A stretch of 64,000 nucleotides of DNA from Hypericum androsaemum (taxonomy: Eukaryota; Streptophyta; Magnoliopsida; Malpighiales; Hypericaceae): positions 6,787,344 through 6,851,343 of the forward strand of contig OZ023190.1 of assembly GCA_963995505.1 (NCBI GenBank). Reading direction: 5' to 3'. Shown in pieces: positions 55,689 through 64,000 of this stretch. Position numbers and translations under genes: made by a program. Position 1 is the first letter of the stretch, and every line of letters starts with the position of its first letter. Under the pieces are notes generated by a model. The model saw only the letters and a program-made list of their open reading frames with translations. It ran no database searches and was not told the origin of the DNA.

Positions 55689-56664
55689 GGTACACACTCC
55701 TCCTCCCTTAGATGAGAATATACGAAAAGAAGATATTGCTAGCTTAACATGGTTAAATGCCATTGATAGGATCATTAATCAGAAATGGTACGTTAAAGTT
55801 ACCATTATTGTGGACAAGGCTTACACTCTAGAAGTTGCTGCCCTTGTTGATTCAGGAGCAGACTTAAACTGCATCAATGAAGGGTTAGTACCCTCTCAAT
55901 ATTTTCAAAAAATAGCCCAATCTTTATCATCAGCCAGTAATCAAAATTTAGAGATCAAATACAAATTATCCTCTGCAGAGATATGTAATCAAGGTATTTG
56001 TATCTCTCTTCCCTTCATTATGGTTAAGGACTTATCTGCTGAGGTTATTTTAGGAACTCCATTCCTACACGTCCTCTATCCCTTAAAAATTGATGCTAGT
56101 GGAATTAAAACAGAATTTAAAAGGCATGATCTACTCTTTCCCTTTTTGGAAATGCCAAAAAATCATTCCATTAACTGCTTAAAAGCAAGAGAGAGTCTAC
56201 TACAGTCTCTAAAAGAAGAATATTCAAGCTTAAAGCTTCATGAAAGACTCAAAGAGCCCAAGATAAAACAAAAAATATGTCTTATAAATGAAGAGATAAA
56301 AAGAATGATTTGTGCAGAAGTACCCACAGCCTTTTGGAATCGAAAACAGCGCATGGTGAAATTACCATATGAACCTAACTTTGTCGAGAAAAATATACCC
56401 ACAAAGGCAAGACCAATTGCAATGGGTCCAAGATATTTGAAACTTTGTGAAAAAGAGATTAAAGACCTCCTAGCAAAGGGTCTCATTCGGCCCAGTCAAA
56501 GCCCATTAAGCTGTTCCGCATTTTATGTTGAAAATGTAGCTGAATTAGAAAGAGGAGCTCCGAGATTGGTTATAAACTATACACCTTTAAACAAGGCAAT
56601 GAGATGGATTAGACATCCAATACCTAATAAAAGAGATCTCCTAAATAAGCTTTATCAAGCTTAA
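55351..56664 (+). pseudogene. Caulimovirid protease and RT N-terminus
   Basis: 437 codons in the same frame as the coat region. A coiled-coil-like start (LKTEIDNLKQEIAQVKLDLH) is followed by an expanded run of 32 Glu, then the retropepsin motif ALVDSGADLNCI with DSG catalytic triad and VILGTPFL. The distal part is the RT lead-in (ARPIAMGPRYLKLCEKEIKD, LLAKGLIRPSQSPLSCSAF, RLVINYTPLNKAM). It ends at TAA 56,662-56,664 just before the RT palm. Confidence 0.85.
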
Positions 56665-56682
56665 ATCTTCTCTAAATTTGAT

Positions 56683-57720
56683 ATGAAGTCCGAGTTTTGG
56701 CAAATTCAACTTAAAGAGGAAGATCGGTATAAAACTGCCTTCACAGTTCCATTTGGCCACTATGAATGGAATGTGATGCCATTCGGACTCAAAACAACCC
56801 CTTCATTATTTCAAAAAATAATGAATGAAATCTACAATCCTTATTCAGGGTTTCTCATTGTCTATATAGATGATGTTTTAGTCTATTCCAATAACTTGGA
56901 CCAGCACATCAAACACCTTGGTATATTCATCAAAGTTACTCAGAAGGCAGGCTTGGACGTATCTGAGAAAAAGGTTAAAACCTTCGAAACAAAAGTCAGG
57001 TTCTTAGAACATTATATTAATCAAGGAACTATTGTTCCCATTGAAAGAGCTATTCAATTTGCGGATAAATTCCCAAATGAAATTCATGATAAAACACAAC
57101 TACAAAGGTTTCTTGGTAGCTTAAACTGTGTTTCAGATTTCTATCCCAATCTAGCTGCTGATTGCAAACCACTATTTGATAGGCTTAGAAAAAATACTGA
57201 ACCTTGGGGTAGTGAAATGACTAAAGCTGTTATTAAAATAAAAGCTAAAGTCAGGAAACTCCGTTGCCTTTCTATATCTGATCCAGATGCTTTCAAAATC
57301 GTTGAAACTGATTCATCTTAATTAGGTTATGGTGGAGTCCTCAAGAAAAAGGTTAATAACCAAACCAAAGAGACCTTAGTAAGGTTTACCTCAGGAAATT
57401 GGAACCCTGCACAACAAAACTATTCAACGGTTAAAAAAGAAATGCTAGCAATTATTTTGTGTATTACTAAATTTGAATCTCATTTAATTAATCCGCATTT
57501 TCTACTAAGAGTCGATTGCAAGGCTGCTAAAGACATTCTTAATAAGAACGTAAAAAATATGGCCTCTAAGCAAATTTTTGCTCGATGGCAAGCTATATTA
57601 TCTTGTTTTGATTTTACCATCGAACATATCAAAGGACAAGATAATTCTTTACCTGACTTTCTAACTCGTGAATTTTTACAGGGACAAGGTTCTGGCTCGC
57701 TCACCATCTCCCAATCCTAA
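56683..57720 (+). pseudogene. Caulimovirid reverse transcriptase and RNase H
   Basis: Same frame again. 56,683-57,321 has the RT palm (FWQIQLKEEDRYKTAFTVPF, MPFGLKTTPSLFQKIMN) and an intact catalytic YIDD box in FLIVYIDDVLVYSNN, then QLQRFLGSLNCVSDFYPNLA. A TAA at 57,319-57,321 falls right at the start of RNase H (ETDSS), after which GYGGVLKK, YSTVKKEMLAIILCITKFE and DNSLPDFLTREF complete the domain by 57,720. It would have copied pregenomic RNA into DNA. The broken frame rules this out as it stands. Confidence 0.87.
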
Positions 57721-58801
57721 AAGACGAGTTGACCGTGTCACCAGATCAACCTCTAAAGGAAAAGAACCAGCAAGAGCAAGCACCCAGGATAATTTCCTCT
57801 CTAAAGAAGCCTATAAACAGGAAAGCGTTGAGTACAGCTCATCGAGGGATTGTTTCCCATTTATACACAATTACACTGAATGGCTACTTCCAGTCGAGTT
57901 TGCTCAAAAATAGCTAACAACTGATCAAGTGGCTAATGCCATTCTGGTAGATCATTTTGACCCCACTCATGGTCCCAAGACCCAACCTTATTTTCAGCAG
58001 ATTCTCTTAGAAACTCAATCTGTTGAGATTAGGTCTACTACAAGAGCTCGAGGAGAAATTGCCTATTCCACTATTATCCTACATCATATCCTTTCTCCAG
58101 AGGAGTGGAAGTCAGATCTCCGTGCCCCTTGAAGGCTTAAATGCTCTTTGTTACCCTTGCGTAACTATAATTACTATGATTATATTCACGTTTGGGATGG
58201 GGTATTAATCTATAAAAATTCCATAAGAAGGCACACATGGTTTATTCAACCAAGGCTCAAACTTAATGACACATTGCCCGAATGGTTTAAATACTGGTGG
58301 GTTAAATGTGGTATGTACGAAATAAACATGCCTTTATACGTCACACCGTACCTTGATGAATTTAAAGCGGTTAATCACCAACTTGAAAATTTGGACTCGT
58401 TGATTAATTTCATTTTAGAAAATCAAATCCCATGGATTGCCAAATGGGATTATCATCTTCAAAATGAGGTCACTGATAACCAAGGTTATAGTTTTAACTC
58501 TCTCACCCTTGTCAGAAGAATTTTTATTCATTGGTGGGAGAAGTTTGATTTTGTCCCTAAAGAGGTAAAGAACCTAGCAAGCCCTTCAAAGACGCAGAAG
58601 GGAAATCATACTAAAGATGATCTTAAGGAACTATTTAAAGATCTAGTTGGTAATTCTTCAAAGGATCTTGTCCAAAAATCTCTTCTTGCCGCTCTCAATG
58701 AAATTAATCAAGAAATGGACAAGGCAGTTTTTCAAGATTCACAAGATCCTGAAGATGACGATGACCCTCTTGATGAAGAATTTTACCAAGGCAGAGACTG
58801 A
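57668..58801 (+). pseudogene. Caulimovirid ORF2 (unknown function)
   Basis: Overlaps the end of the polyprotein by about 50 nt in the +1 frame. One frame of about 377 codons is interrupted by only two stops (57,911-57,913 and 58,130-58,132). It contains paired tryptophan motifs (EWFKYWWVKCGMYE, IPWIAKWDYHL, IFIHWWEKFDF) and an acidic C-terminus (EDDDDPLDEEF). Similar Trp-rich proteins accompany florendovirus-like polyproteins in plant genomes, and their role is unknown. I do not assign one here. Confidence 0.6.
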
Positions 58802-58989
58802 TTAAAGGTTTTTAAAAGGCCCTGTTGTTTACAATAAAAGCTTAATGAGCTGTCCTATTATCTACAGTAAAAGCTTAATGAGCTTACCTTGTCGCCTTTT
58901 GATAATTGAAGATTCGTTGCATGTGACGATGGGGCCCACGGCGTACCCGGCATCAACTTTCTTTCAATTATTGTACCTTTTTCTGTTTG

Positions 58990-59280
58990 CTTTCGGCCCC
59001 CTCTGTAAAGATAAGATTCTATCTTATCTCTTTGGCCACGTCGTTGCTTTTGTTAGGCTATAAATAGATCTTTCGTAGTTGTGGAGGGCATCACTTAGCA
59101 ATACCCTTCCAGAGCTTTAGAAAGAGAACTCTCCCCACTTGTAATATTTCCTTCTCTGTTTGCAAATAAGGGGCATTGCAACCCCGTAGCCAGGAGTTGC
59201 TGTTGTAATCTCTCTCTATGTAAGTTTTCTTCTCAGGTTGTAATAATATATATTTTTTACGCCTTTCGTTTTCCCGCCTT
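58990..59280 (+). promoter_or_regulatory. Caulimovirid intergenic promoter and leader start
   Basis: Downstream of ORF2 comes a non-coding stretch with a good TATA box, CTATAAATAG (TATAAATA at 59,059-59,066), 90 bp after TAAAGATAAG-ATTCTATCTTATCTC, which pairs as a small inverted repeat (AAGATAAGA with TCTTATCTC). TTGTAATATTTCC and GTTGTAATAATATA further down could act as polyadenylation regions. In pararetroviruses this region drives the pregenomic RNA. Whether it is active here is unknown. Confidence 0.6.
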
Positions 59281-59285
59281 TAATT

Positions 59286-59701
59286 TTGAATGATCGATCC
59301 AAGCATGAAATCTGGAGGAGGAGGAGGAGGAGGAGGAGCCTACACATACACTGCAACTAACCCACCGTAATAAATCTATACTTGAGAGCACCCACTTTTC
59401 AAGACAACCGAACACAAACTTACGTAAGAATCAACGTATTATGAAGCAAATTACACCCTTAATATACAAACAAGGAGCTTAACTCAGTTGCCCTTTGCAT
59501 TTCCGAGCGTGTTGGCCAAGGGACACTCTTTTTTGTTGCATCCTTGACCTGGCCGAAAGTCAACATGATCCGTTCACCTTGAGTTAGCCATTGTGCCCCC
59601 TCAAAATATCTGTACTCTGAGGCTGGGGGCTCAAGTGCCGGATAGCACTTTCGGTTAGCACGAAAACCGAAAACCGAGAAACGAATTGAATTTCATTTAC
59701 T
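59286..59701 (-). other. Kinase 3' UTR/downstream region
   Basis: 416 bp between the pararetrovirus and the kinase stop codon. It includes a GGA microsatellite (59,312-59,338) and no open frame. It is probably 3' UTR and downstream DNA of the minus-strand kinase. I saw no unambiguous polyadenylation signal. Confidence 0.4.
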
Positions 59702-62607
59702 TTAGACAGCTATGGTTTGTCCGGTCAGCCCATCGTGGAGATGCAATGAGCCATCTTTCATCAGGTTGAGGCTCAAACTTTTGAATCTTTCTCTCGAGTA
59801 CTGCCTGGACGCCTTTCTCCAATCAGTTCCGGCCTTCATCATAGCGACAAATTCGTCAAAGCTTATGCGGCCATCCTGGAAATTTGAAGAGATGCCAATC
59901 ATGAACGGGAGATCTTCACAAGGAGAGCTTAAAGGATATCTAGCCAGTATCACAACCAACTGATAGATCCTTGGCCAGTTTAAAACTTGTCGACTCTTAG
60001 CAAGAGAAGAAAGTAAGATGGCGTATACCACGCTCAGATAGCTTAGACTTATTTAATCTCAAAACAAATTTAACAAGTCAATGGAAATTAAATTTTGGTG
60101 ATAGGGAAGGAAGCTTCAAACCTTGTCAGTGTCAACCTCACGCATAATGTCATTCAGCACATTACTATCTGTTTTGCCGGATTCATCAGCCAATGCTTCT
60201 CGCAGCTCTTCCAACTCTATAAATCCACTACCATCCTTGTCAAAAAACATGAATGCCCTACGGAAGTGCTCATCATTTTCCATCTTCTGCAAGTGGATAG
60301 TTACGGCTACAAATTCTCCATAGTCGAGGACACCGTTGCCGTCAACATCAGCCTACACAAACAACACACTGCATTCATGCTGAGAAGTTGGAGTCAATAA
60401 ACCAACATCAATGGTTAAATAGCAGTAGGAGGATTACCACTTCCATCAACATTTTTATCTCCGTTTCTCCCAACTGTGAGCCAACCTTCCGCAGTCCATC
60501 CCTTAATTCTTCGTACGAAACTTTACCATCCCCATCAGTATCCATCAGAGCGAACATGTCTTTGATTACTTCAACTTCTTCCACAGATAAGTGTTCTGCA
60601 ATTACCTTCAATATGCAATTGGACCGAGAATGTTAGCCTCAGGTCGCCAAAAACGACCAGCCATACTGTGTGAAACTACGACACTGGAAAATCAATTTGA
60701 AGATCACAACGCTTACCCTCAATGCTTTCTTCTTAAATCTGTTCATCATGGAGAACTGCTTGAGCCTTGACCTCACAATATCACCTAACGGGACATTTGA
60801 AGCTTTCTTTGCATTTTGTAACCAGGGATGCTCTAGCAACAAGAGAAAAAGAAAAGAAAGAAAGAACAATTAGTCACAGCAGATAACTGCAATAGAACAA
60901 TCAATTGCAAGATAAAGATTCTATTAGTCGGAGGATTCAGTACGAAAATTATGCCAAACATGTTACAAGACCAACAAAACGTCTTTGCAAAAACGAAAAA
61001 TTCTACTGTCATCATTTACGGGGTTTCGTTCAAAATTTTCATCAAAAAACGAGTATAGAAGCAATGCCTCAAATCAGTGATTGAAAATCCTCATTGCACA
61101 CATTCAAATTCAGATACCAGACGTTGAAAAGCAGAAGATCATCCACCTTTTCCAGGACTTTTTGGCGTTTTCTTCGAAAGAAGCAGACATACAAGAGCAT
61201 CCAAAATGGACCGAGTCAAATGTCCAAGGCACAGACAGATTCAAAAGACAGGATACAGTAATGGAACTTACCAAGCACCTGCCGGGCAGTCAAACGCTTC
61301 TTGGGGTCAGGTTCCAACATCTGCCTAACCAGACTTTTCGCGCTCTCGGAAATCTGAGGCCACGGCTCCCTCTTGAAATCGATCACCCCTCTCAAGATCG
61401 CAAGAGCCACACCTTGCTCGGTCTCTGCAACCCCGAACCACAACACCGCCGTTTTTTCACAATGCAGTCCAATCAAACAAGCAGTATGGATTTTTTTTGA
61501 AGTACCTGCCCAGAACGGGGGAACCCCACATAACAGAATGTAGAGTATGACTCCGGCGCTCCACACGTCGACCTCCGGTCCATAGTTACGTATAAGTACC
61601 TCCGGCGCCATGTAGTACGGACTTCCCACGATCTCCGAGAACGTCTCTCCTGCATCACACAGAATCACAATTAGCACAAGCTAAACCAAAAAAATTGTGC
61701 ACACAGCTGGGATAGAGAATAGGCGATGCTTTCTGGCCTATTGGCTGGGGGCGCCATTCTGACTGTCCGACCTGTCGGATCCGAAAAAAAAAAATCCAAA
61801 GCAAAAGTAAATAGAAAACAGTACAAGAGCACACAAGATTCCCTCAAAAAGAACCCGAATCAGGTAATAAGATAACGATCGAAATTGCGTTAAACAAAAA
61901 AAGAAGACAAATTTCTTTAACCAATTAAGCTAATTATTTAAAAAATCACACACACGAAGATTTAAAAAAAATATACCGGGCTTGAAGAAGATGGAGAGGC
62001 CGAAGTCGATGGCCTTGAGGACGGAATTCTCCTTCTTGTTCGCGAAGAGGAAGTTCTCCGGCTTGAGATCGCGGTGCATCACCCCGTTGACGTGGCACAT
62101 CATTACGACTTCGGCGACGGTGCGGGCGACGGCGGCGGCTGCGCGCTCGGAGTAGTGGCCGCGGGCGACGATCCGGTCGAAGAGCTCGCCGCCCTCGCAG
62201 AGCTCCATGACGATGTGGACGTTCTCGGCGTCCTCGTAGGTGGCCCGGAGGCGCACCACGTTGGAGTGGTCCGGTAGCGTGGCCATGATCGCGACCTCCC
62301 GCCGGACGTCCTCCACGTCGACCGCCGTCCGGAGCTTCCGCTTGGAGATCGACTTGCAAGCGAGCGCCTCACGCGTGTCCCGGTCCGTGCAGAGGTAGGT
62401 GATCCCGAACTCCCCGCGGCCCAGCTCCCGGCCGAGCGTGTACTTGTCGGTGATCCGGGAGAGCGGGACCGGGTCCTTGAGCACCCGGAGCACCGAGCTC
62501 GAGTAGGGTGTTTTCCGGCTGGGCTTGGCCTTGGGTCTGGACTTGGGCGAGGAGGAGTCCAGGTCCGGCTCGGACTCCGGTCGGATGCAAGCGTTGCAGT
62601 TGCCCAT
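59702..62607 (-). CDS. CPK10: Calcium-dependent protein kinase, CPK10/CPK30 clade
   Basis: A Ser/Thr kinase directly activated by Ca2+, acting in stress and nutrient signalling at membranes. The exons on the minus strand are 62607-61977, 61649-61506, 61424-61272, 60832-60717, 60605-60438, 60352-60122 and 59875-59702. All junctions are GT-AG and in phase, giving 538 residues. The N-terminus MGNCNAC has Gly2 for myristoylation and Cys4 for palmitoylation. The kinase domain (about 56-314) shows GRGEFG, catalytic Lys85, HRDLKPEN (Asp180) and DFG (201-203). The autoinhibitory junction follows (about 315-348). All four EF-hands keep their Asp/Glu ligands: 370-381, 406-417, 442-453 and 478-489. The C-terminus [16 protein letters not shown] matches the CPK10/CPK30 subgroup. 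Exon 1 is very GC-rich, which creates long antisense and alternate-frame open frames. No break was seen. Confidence 0.96.
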
Positions 62608-62687
62608 CGGAGGAGGAGTAGAAGAAGGTGGGAGCTTCTTTGGTCTTGGAAAGGTTGGGGGTTGGTTGGTTTTTTTTTTCCTTTGGG

Positions 62688-62694
62688 TTTTATA
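62688..62694 (-). promoter_or_regulatory. Putative TATA box of the kinase gene
   Basis: On the minus strand TATAAAA lies about 80 bp upstream of the kinase ATG, followed by a short A-rich and then CCAACC-rich leader. Spacing is reasonable for a plant promoter with a 40-50 nt 5' UTR. Confidence 0.5.
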
Positions 62695-63879
62695 CGAGGT
62701 TTAATTAAATATGGAAATGATTCAATTTTGGTCATTGTTGTTTCAATTTTTTGTGTTGTGATTCTGTGGTGTGCAAGTCACCCAACAAACGAAAAACGCA
62801 TCGTTATTAGGTTCGGAATAGATTTAGGTTCACGGAGGGTCCATAAGTGAAAAAAAAACGTACAATCACATGATTTAAAAAGTTATTTCTCAATCACAAT
62901 ATTATAAGACAAAAAACGTGAAACTATAAAAACCAAAATTAAACTTTTCCCATTAAATATTATTGATTCTGTATTTTTTTTAATGGAATATTGATTCTGT
63001 ACATGGGGTCCGTTATTATATCTTTTCGGGGTTCTGACATTCCTGACCGTTAATTTAATCAATAGGAAGGTGTTATTCCATTATAGTTAAGAAGTCGAGA
63101 ATGTGAGATATCTTGTTAAATATTGTTTAGATAAATATTACTATGTTTTAAAATTATAATCCAAACTTACAGTAAATGATCCGGTGGCATTCGGATACGG
63201 TATAAAAAAAGGTACACTGGAATCCTAATTGTCAATTATCTTTTTTTAATTTTTTTTGAGTGAAATAGAGGTCTCAAGACCCATCTTGCCTTGTTGAACC
63301 CTCAAGAGTATTATTTATTTTAAGAACATGAGTAAGATATAAAAAATCAGTATATTGGTAAAGTTAGAGGTTTATTTGTGTCGTATTATATGTAAGATTA
63401 GTGATATATTTATCCGGTATGTCCGATTATTTAGATAGATGTTGACATGTCTTCATTAATTCTTATCAACGTGGTTGTCATATGGTTAAAACTTATCATC
63501 ACATTTTTGGTAGGAATAAAGATTATAAAAAAAGATACGACCGAACATAAATAAAGAGAGACTTTTGGAGACTTCTCTAGCTATTTTAGTTGGACGATTT
63601 ATCCCAATAGGCCATACAGTTCCCGGATGGGTTGTTAGTTTTTGACTTTTGGGACTTATGGTTAACCGTATGTTGTACTCTTGTTGTACGTGGACTTGGA
63701 AGGCGGAAAATGAACTCTATCTCGTCTCGTCTGTTTTCATGTACTTTTTTGGACAAAGTCTGTTTTCATTTTTTACGGTACCTTAGATTTCATATCCAGA
63801 GACTACATATTAGTACTTGACGTTTTGATTATTCTATTACTCCGACACGAGATCGTAATTTTCTGGTAGCAAATTTTGG
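62695..63879. other. Kinase upstream region, AT-rich
   Basis: About 1.2 kb without a gene, presumably including the kinase promoter. Poly-A and poly-T runs are common. Small open frames (62,662-62,850 and 63,632-63,820) have no motif. Confidence 0.45.
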
Positions 63880-64000
63880 AGGATTCTATCGAATATTCAA
63901 ACTCAACACAGATAGAGTTTCGATAGGCCACCCGAGACTCGCAGGTGTTGGAGGTATTATCCATGACTCGAGTAGTTATTGGGTTTGCGGTTTCGCCAAA
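63880..64000 (+). pseudogene. RNase H (LINE-type) start, cut by the window end
   Basis: The plus strand from about 63,896 reads FKLNTDRVSIGHPRLAGVGG and then IIHDSSSYWVCGFAK, the first strands of the plant RVT_3 RNase H with the first catalytic Asp in LNTD. The usual LNTDGA is altered to LNTDRV. The domain continues beyond the window. It belongs either to a LINE or to a free-standing RNase H-like relic. Confidence 0.65.

Larger units (their letters stand above)
52786..59285 (+). mobile_element. Endogenous caulimovirid (florendovirus-like pararetrovirus), partial
   Basis: About 6.5 kb of plus-strand pararetrovirus in genome order: movement-protein side, coat protein with zinc knuckle, protease, RT, RNase H, a second ORF, then the intergenic promoter. 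There are no LTRs and no integrase, which separates it from the LTR retrotransposons around it. One large polyprotein followed by a smaller ORF2 fits florendoviruses best; petuvirus-like is the alternative. The left end is cut inside the first domain and the promoter lies at the far end, as expected for linear integration of a circular genome. In-frame stops and a frameshift mean it cannot encode a complete polyprotein. Confidence 0.85.

Noticed and set aside
55551..55775. Poly-Ser open frame on the minus strand
   Set aside because: It is the antisense of the GAA microsatellite.
52786..59285. An LTR retrotransposon instead of a pararetrovirus
   Set aside because: There is no integrase and no LTR, the capsid and ORF2 arrangement is caulimovirid, and a promoter region follows the last ORF.
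61946..62735. Long overlapping frames across kinase exon 1 (e.g. 62,103-62,735 and 61,946-62,359 on the minus strand)
   Set aside because: They are alternate frames of the GC-rich first CPK10 exon with Arg/Ser/Pro-rich nonsense composition. The true frame carries the complete kinase motifs.
1..64000. tRNA, rRNA or other structured RNA genes
   Set aside because: No cloverleaf with box A/B spacing or rRNA-like segment was recognised by eye. A covariance-model scan would be needed to exclude them.

Overview
The window is nuclear DNA from a flowering plant, most likely a woody eudicot. It holds two intron-containing plant genes with canonical GT-AG splicing, set in a dense, nested mass of transposable elements of classes found only in plants. 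All reading was by eye: gene structures were checked codon by codon across each splice junction, and family names rest on recognised motifs, not on database searches.

Host genes. (1) A 21-exon plasma-membrane H+-ATPase (AHA11-like, 957 codons, minus strand, 22,998-28,234). (2) A 7-exon calcium-dependent protein kinase of the CPK10/CPK30 clade (538 codons, minus strand, 59,702-62,607). Both look intact. A decayed NPF (NRT1/PTR) transporter pseudogene lies convergently beside the 3' end of the proton pump.

Layout. 0-1.6 kb: a degenerate telomere-like (TTTAGGG-type) tract and a LINE RNase H scrap. 1.6-13.06 kb: one complete but decayed Athila-type Ty3/gypsy element on the minus strand (two ~1.35 kb LTRs, gag, protease, RT/RNase H, integrase and a 3' extra ORF). 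13.1-21.9 kb: small elements, including a Copia fragment split by a hAT-like insertion with a target duplication, satellite-like tandem repeats, a long fold-back Mutator-type MITE, a Mutator-like element with non-TE cargo, a fold-back element around 23-bp repeats, and an Emigrant-like MITE. 22-28.2 kb: NPF pseudogene and H+-ATPase. 28.8-31.3 kb: a Copia deletion derivative with both LTRs. 31.3-38.4 kb: AT-rich spacer, a small retroposon and a second Copia fragment. 38.4-49.4 kb: a direct 1.4 kb duplication whose second copy is split by a 5.9 kb terminal-inverted-repeat element, itself split by a 4.7 kb Copia element. A 5'-truncated LINE lies between the duplicates. 49.4-51.9 kb: a truncated chromovirus. 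51.9-52.8 kb: a truncated Copia LTR. 52.8-59.3 kb: an endogenous caulimovirid (pararetrovirus) copy whose polyprotein frame is broken by only a few stops, ending about 0.4 kb past the kinase stop codon. 62.7-64 kb: the kinase promoter side, spacer and a second LINE RNase H scrap.

How it works together. The pump and the kinase are independent nuclear genes. The pump sets up the plasma-membrane proton gradient and the kinase relays Ca2+ signals. The rest records successive insertions, several of which can be ordered because target-site duplications and one empty site are visible. The least explained signals are a short hairpin motif with a GCG-CC-CGC core and covarying flanks that recurs in two unrelated LTR families, gene-like cargo inside two Mutator-like elements, and the fold-back element built around 23-bp repeats.
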